Source: PALSA-243 sp036268375 (GTDB lineage: Bacteria; Acidobacteriota; Terriglobia; Bryobacterales; Bryobacteraceae). Taken from it: a stretch of 9,596 nucleotides of DNA. Below, piece by piece: positions 5,996 through 9,596 of the stretch; the stretch's first letter is position 1, and the number at the start of each line of letters is the position of its first letter. The stretch is from contig DATAUH010000337.1 of assembly GCA_036268375.1 (NCBI GenBank), positions 1-9,596 on the forward strand, read 5' to 3'. The notes under the pieces were generated by a model, which was given only the letters and a program-made list of their open reading frames with translations, searched no databases and was not told the origin of the DNA. Made by a program: the position numbers and the translations under genes.

Positions 5996-7495
5996 ATGCT
6001 CTGGTCCAGGCTCTTCATTCCCACCCTGCGCGCCAACCCGGCCGTCGAATCGGCCGCGGTCCAGCTTCTACAACGCGCCGCTTACCTGCGCGGCCCCAAC
6101 TCCTGGCTTCCGCTCGCCCGCCGCTCGCTGCGCCGCATTGTCGCCATTATCCGCGCCGAATTTGACGCAGCCGGCGCCCAGGAGATGCTACTTCCTACGC
6201 CCCAGACCTTCGAAGCCATCGCCCGCGAGTTGCGCAGCTATAAGCAGCTTCCACAAATCTGGTACAGCTTCGGCGCGCATCTGGAGGCCCGTTCGTTTTC
6301 CTTCGAAGCCCTGCCGCTTGCCGATCTCTGCGCCCGCACCCTCGACCGCTGTGGCATATCTTACAACCGCACAGAGCATTCGCTCGCGGTCTTTTCGGAC
6401 GAGGGCACGGACTCCGTCGCCTTCTGCTCCGCGTGCGGTTACGCGGCCCCCATGGAACTCGCCCAAGCCGTCGCATCCAAACCTGCCGGCGAAGATCCGA
6501 CCGGCGACCTTTCACCCGAAGCTTTCCACACTCCCGGCCACAAAACCATCGCCCAGATCTCCGAGTTCACCGGCCTTCCCGAAAGCGCGCAGATGAAAAG
6601 CCTGGTACTGGTTGCCAACGACGCTCCCGTACTGGTGATGCTGCGCGGCGATCATCAAATGAGCGAAGCCAAATTTGCCGCATTCACCGGCGACCACAAA
6701 TTCCGCCCAGCACGCTCCGATGAACTCTTCGAGTGGTTCGGCGCCGGCGCGGGTTCACTGGGGCCGGTCGGAGTCCGCAACATGCGCATCGTCATAGACG
6801 CTGCGCTATCCGGCCGCCGCAACATGATTTCCGGCGCCAACCGCGACGATTACCACCTGCGCAATGTCACTCCCGGCGAAGACTTCGAAGCGGAGGCCTA
6901 CGATTTGCGCCAGGTCGTCCCCGGCGATGCGTGCATACGCTGCGGAGCCGCGGTCGGAAGCCGCAACGCCATCGAGCTTGCGCGCTTTCATTCGTCTCGT
7001 CGCGCAGCCGATCTCCACGCTACGAATGCGTCCGCGCAGGAAGTCCCGCTCCTCACGGCTACATGCCACATCGCCGTCGATCGCCTGCTGCTCGCGGCCG
7101 CCACGTCGCATCGCGATACCGATGGCCTGGCGCTACCGGCTGCTATCGCGCCGTTCGACGTCATTATCACGCCCGCAAACTATTCGGATAGAGCGCAGCG
7201 CGAGGCCGCGAATGCTGTCTACGCCGAAATCAAGTCGCTCGGCCTCGAAGCGCTGCTTGATGATCGCGACGAACGGCCCGGCGTCAAATTCAAAGACGCC
7301 GATCTGATCGGCGTCCCATTTCGCATCACTGTGGGGAAGAAGCTTTCGGAGGGGTTGGTGGAGATTCTGGAGCGGAAGACGAAACAACTCACGAGCACGG
7401 CGACGGCCGAAGCAGCCGCCGCCGTGCGCCGCGCGATTACTGGTGAATCATCTTACGCTGCCATTCGGTCTGCTGATATCCCGCCGGGACCGTGA
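5996..7495 (+). CDS. Prolyl-tRNA synthetase-like protein: editing and anticodon-binding domains kept, aminoacylation core degenerate
   Basis: From ATG 5996 the product has 499 residues; bacterial ProRS with the insertion domain is usually about 570. The start WSRLFIPTLRANP resembles ProRS N-termini, and a motif 1-like region ends in DAAGAQEMLLP. Residues around 67-110 jump from there to SYKQLPQIWY and on to HLEARSF. About 30-40 residues are missing before SYKQLP, and motif 2 plus the block after it are absent or unrecognisable. The insertion/editing domain (about 175-300) is intact in outline, with K201 in the QMKSLVLV segment, MLRGDHQMSEAK, GSLGP (253-257), D268 and GANRDDYH. Two Cys pairs (144/147 and 313/316) fit the zinc site of many bacterial ProRSs. 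Motif 3 reads CHIAVDR, where active enzymes have a GIGxxR-like sequence. The C-terminal anticodon-binding domain (LLDDRDERPGVKFKDADLIG) is conserved. Aminoacylation seems unlikely; trans-editing of mischarged tRNA(Pro) or a tRNA-sensing role is inferred. An in-frame TTG at 5981 is a less likely start. Confidence 0.88.
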   Translation: MLWSRLFIPTLRANPAVESAAVQLLQRAAYLRGPNSWLPLARRSLRRIVAIIRAEFDAAGAQEMLLPTPQTFEAIARELRSYKQLPQIWYSFGAHLEARSFSFEALPLADLCARTLDRCGISYNRTEHSLAVFSDEGTDSVAFCSACGYAAPMELAQAVASKPAGEDPTGDLSPEAFHTPGHKTIAQISEFTGLPESAQMKSLVLVANDAPVLVMLRGDHQMSEAKFAAFTGDHKFRPARSDELFEWFGAGAGSLGPVGVRNMRIVIDAALSGRRNMISGANRDDYHLRNVTPGEDFEAEAYDLRQVVPGDACIRCGAAVGSRNAIELARFHSSRRAADLHATNASAQEVPLLTATCHIAVDRLLLAAATSHRDTDGLALPAAIAPFDVIITPANYSDRAQREAANAVYAEIKSLGLEALLDDRDERPGVKFKDADLIGVPFRITVGKKLSEGLVEILERKTKQLTSTATAEAAAAVRRAITGESSYAAIRSADIPPGP

Positions 7496-8372
7496 ACAAC
7501 GAAGGATCCGGTTCGCTGCGGCTCAGATTTACCAGCGTCACCAGTTGCTCGCCGGTGCGCGGGTCGTTGTGCCGCGACACCAGGTCAAGCTGCAGTTCAC
7601 TCGAATACCAGTGTTCGTCCACGATGTTGATCTGCCGGTCGTTGCCGATCGCTCCCGCTTCAATAGTCCGCGTGCGCCGCTCGCCTTGCACGTTTACGCT
7701 TTGCATGGATTGCGGCCCGAGACTTTCCGCCTTGATCTGCGGCGCGGCCTTGCCATTTTCAGGCGCGAAGTCGAAATTGAAAGACGGCAACACCGTGATC
7801 GGGCCGTCTGAAGTGCTATATGCATAGCCCACGCCACCTTTCGCCGTCGATGAGATGGACGAACCCTCCGCATGCGCGCCCTTCTCTTCCGCCCATGCTT
7901 GCGTTTGTACGAACGTCTGCGATAACTTGGGGCTCGAAGCCGTGGCGCTATAAGAAAACGAGCCGGGTCCGTGGTTCGTCGAAACAGACATCTTCATCGT
8001 CGTGTACGTCATGCTCTTCGGATAGAGCGTGAAACCTTCGCCCGCCACCGGGTCCATGATCGAGATCATCTCCGGCGTCTCCCGCCGCACGCGCCCATGG
8101 CTATCGCGATAGATCTTTACGGCATTTTCGCTGTGGATGCGTGTTCCATCACCGAGCGTCTGCGTATTCTCGGTGACCTGCTCAGCGGAATAGGGCGCGC
8201 CCGGAATGTTCGCCATGATGCCGCCCTGCATCCCAATCACCTGTACCTTCTTCACCATGTCTTCTACCTGCGCCTTGGTTTGCGCCGCCAACTTCATCTG
8301 ATCCGTATCCTGCGCAGCCGCAGTGCACACGCCTAGCGCCAACGCGCAAGCCAATCCATTCAGTCGCTTCAT
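7437..8372 (-). CDS. Exported protein of unknown function, acidobacterial family
   Basis: The 311-residue product has a clear signal peptide (MKRLNGLACALALGVCTAAA, cleavage after residue 20) and no other membrane segment, so it is probably periplasmic or extracellular. The mature part contains PYSAEQVTENTQTLGDGTRI, YRDSHGRVRRE and IMDPVAGEGFTLYP. After a Ser-rich middle it continues with LGPQSMQSVNVQGERRTRTI, IVDEHWYSSELQLDLVSRH and the ending SEPDPSLFTVPAGYQ. From memory this pattern belongs to a family present in many copies in Acidobacteria and often encoded beside ECF sigma and anti-sigma genes; its function is not known. The start is secure: AGGAGG (8382-8387) lies 9 nt before ATG 8372. 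It lies 53 bp downstream of the anti-sigma gene on the same strand, with no terminator between, so co-transcription is likely. Its last 59 bp overlap the end of the ProRS-like gene in the opposite direction. Confidence 0.85.
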   Translation of the reverse strand: MKRLNGLACALALGVCTAAAQDTDQMKLAAQTKAQVEDMVKKVQVIGMQGGIMANIPGAPYSAEQVTENTQTLGDGTRIHSENAVKIYRDSHGRVRRETPEMISIMDPVAGEGFTLYPKSMTYTTMKMSVSTNHGPGSFSYSATASSPKLSQTFVQTQAWAEEKGAHAEGSSISSTAKGGVGYAYSTSDGPITVLPSFNFDFAPENGKAAPQIKAESLGPQSMQSVNVQGERRTRTIEAGAIGNDRQINIVDEHWYSSELQLDLVSRHNDPRTGEQLVTLVNLSRSEPDPSLFTVPAGYQQTEWQRKMIHQ

Positions 8373-8425
8373 TTCGTTATCCCTCCTGCTCCAAAAAATT
8401 CTCTCGATCCGGCCGCACTACTCGC

Positions 8426-9019
8426 CTACTTTACCGGTCGTATCGCGCGCGGGTGTCCCGCCGCGTCAAACACCACATCCGCCTGCACCGAAGCCGTGCT
8501 ATCCAATGCCACGCGCATCACTATGCCTGCATCGATCGGCTCATCATCCAATGCCAGAAAGTATTCCGGCTGCGGCTTCTGCTGCGTACGCTGGACCTTT
8601 GCACGCGCAATCTTGGCAGCCGCCGGCTGCTTCGCCTCCGCAGGCGCTGGTGCGGGTGTTTCCGCCACAATCGGACGATCGACGTGTTTCACGTGCGGCG
8701 TTGCCACCGGATCCGGGGGTTTCACGGGCCTCGGCACTGCCACAAACGCCAACGCCGCAGCTGCGGCCAATCCCATCGATGCCACTGCCGCCGGCATCTT
8801 CCAACCACGCTTCGGCATCTCCACAGGCCGCGCAGGCTCATTCACCACTAGCGCACCCATCATGCCCGATACGCGCGCCGCACGCGCCGCCAGTTCGTTA
8901 TACCGCGTGTGACACTCCGCGCACGCGCCCAGATGCGCCGCAACGCGCGTCAAATCTTCCGCCGGCAGTTCGCGGTCGAAATACCCCCGCAGCCCGCCAT
9001 CATCCCAACACTCACTCAT
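8426..9019 (-). CDS. Anti-sigma factor with N-terminal zinc finger, single-pass membrane protein
   Basis: The 197-residue protein has a short N-terminal cytoplasmic domain with the zinc-finger motif HLGACAEC (H29, C33, C36), typical of zf-HC2/ZAS anti-sigma factors that hold ECF sigma factors inactive. A single membrane segment lies at about residues 76-95. A Pro/Ala-rich periplasmic linker (96-150) follows, then a small C-terminal module (153-197) containing FLALDDEP, VMRVALD and ADVVFDAAGHPRAIRPV. I recall a similar module at the ends of many acidobacterial and proteobacterial anti-sigma factors; it may sense the periplasm. The gene overlaps the sigma factor gene by 4 bp (ATGA), the usual arrangement for cognate pairs, and has GGAG (9027-9030) 7 nt before its start. 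Low N-terminal complexity is typical and nothing is truncated. The inducing signal cannot be inferred. Confidence 0.92.
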   Translation of the reverse strand: MSECWDDGGLRGYFDRELPAEDLTRVAAHLGACAECHTRYNELAARAARVSGMMGALVVNEPARPVEMPKRGWKMPAAVASMGLAAAAALAFVAVPRPVKPPDPVATPHVKHVDRPIVAETPAPAPAEAKQPAAAKIARAKVQRTQQKPQPEYFLALDDEPIDAGIVMRVALDSTASVQADVVFDAAGHPRAIRPVK

Positions 9020-9594
9020 ATTGCATCTCCGTAACGCGAACGAAACTTCCGCTCAAACTCCACTTCTGCCCGCGCCAGCAGCGTCCCTACTGACGTCGCC
9101 TGCACGCCCAGCGTCTCCGCCAGCTCCCGATACGCCAGCCCTTCCGCACGCAGCAGCAGTAACTGCGCATCGCGCGGCTTCATATCGCTCAAAATCTCCT
9201 GCACCCGCGCGCGCCGCTCTTCGCGCAGCATCTGCTCCAGCGCGCAGCCCGACTGCGCCAGCCGCACGCTCTCGGCATGCGCCGCCCTTTCCCGCGACCG
9301 CCGCCGCGCATTCATTCGCAGCGCATCGAGGCCCGCATTCGTCGCCACGCGGTAAAGCCAGGGCGCCGACGCCTCGCCTTTCTCCCGCGACGACAATTTA
9401 CAAAATGTGTCCGAAGCTATCTCTTCCGCCTGCCCGCGGTCGCCCGTCAAACGCGCCAGCATCGCCACGATGCGTGGATAGTGCTCGCGAAACGTGGCGT
9501 CAAACGCAGCTTGACCGCGCTTCTCCCCCGGACTCTCCGCCAGGCTCAATCCCATTTCCTTTGCGGGATGCACAATGCTTGAAACGATGCTCAT
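9016..9594 (-). CDS. ECF-type RNA polymerase sigma factor (sigma-70 family)
   Basis: The product (up to 192 residues) has region 2 at about residues 31-98 (FDATFREHYPRIVAMLARLT, AEEIASDTFCKL, APWLYRVATNAGLDALR). Region 4 lies at about 125-187, with the helix-turn-helix around AYRELAETLGVQATSVGTLL. There is no region 3, as in ECF sigma factors, which bind core polymerase and direct it to stress or envelope promoters. The TGA stop overlaps the anti-sigma start, so the two are translationally coupled and the anti-sigma is almost certainly its partner. The start is uncertain: ATG 9594 lies two bases from the window edge and the frame may continue beyond it. A TTG at 9549 has AAGGA (9557-9561) 7 nt upstream and would remove 15 non-conserved residues. 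No target promoter could be recognised. Confidence 0.93.
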   Translation of the reverse strand: MSIVSSIVHPAKEMGLSLAESPGEKRGQAAFDATFREHYPRIVAMLARLTGDRGQAEEIASDTFCKLSSREKGEASAPWLYRVATNAGLDALRMNARRRSRERAAHAESVRLAQSGCALEQMLREERRARVQEILSDMKPRDAQLLLLRAEGLAYRELAETLGVQATSVGTLLARAEVEFERKFRSRYGDAI

Positions 9595-9596
9595 GC

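Noticed and set aside
5996..7495. The ProRS-like gene as a pseudogene of proS
   Set aside because: The frame is uninterrupted over nearly 500 codons and the editing and anticodon-binding domains keep their conserved residues, which points to selection rather than decay.
8426..9093. Plus-strand open frames opposite the anti-sigma gene
   Set aside because: They are Pro/Arg/Ser-rich mirrors of a clear minus-strand gene with zinc-finger and membrane segments.

Overview
The window looks like a chromosomal segment of a GC-rich, Gram-negative soil bacterium, most likely an acidobacterium of the Bryobacterales/Solibacter type. This rests on three things recalled from known families, not on a search: a PEP-CTERM sorting signal, a secreted-protein family that I know mainly from Acidobacteria, and an ECF sigma/anti-sigma pair whose anti-sigma carries a C-terminal module common in that phylum. 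Base composition is GC-rich throughout, apart from an AT-rich patch near 541-600 and the more AT-rich PEP-CTERM gene.

Layout. Positions 1-401 hold a non-coding tandem array of about 36-39 bp units that runs off the left edge. Then come an AT-rich patch with a weak promoter candidate (541-600) and a strikingly long nested inverted repeat (640-750). These precede a plus-strand membrane-protein gene (773-1537). Converging on it, 9 bp away, is a minus-strand gene for a predicted outer-membrane or secreted beta-rich protein (1547-2320). Upstream of that lies a PEP-CTERM surface protein gene (2522-3286, minus) with a clear Rho-independent terminator (2428-2454). Next is a two-gene minus-strand unit in which glyA (serine hydroxymethyltransferase, 4655-5959) is followed with no gap by a GT4 glycosyltransferase (3491-4654).

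Divergent from glyA is the most unusual gene of the window (5996-7495). It encodes a prolyl-tRNA synthetase paralogue that keeps the editing (INS/YbaK-like) domain and the anticodon-binding domain. The aminoacylation core is broken: most of motif 2 is missing and the motif 3 glycines are changed. I read it as a possible trans-editing or otherwise repurposed ProRS-like protein.

The right third is a minus-strand cluster: ECF sigma factor (9016-9594), zinc-finger anti-sigma factor (8426-9019, ATGA overlap) and a secreted acidobacterial-type protein (7437-8372). It probably forms one envelope-signalling operon. Its last gene overlaps the end of the ProRS-like gene tail to tail by 59 bp.

The two observations most worth following are the ProRS-derived protein with an intact editing domain, and the 111-bp nested hairpin in front of the membrane-protein gene. 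No CRISPR array, rRNA, tRNA, transposase or phage gene was seen.
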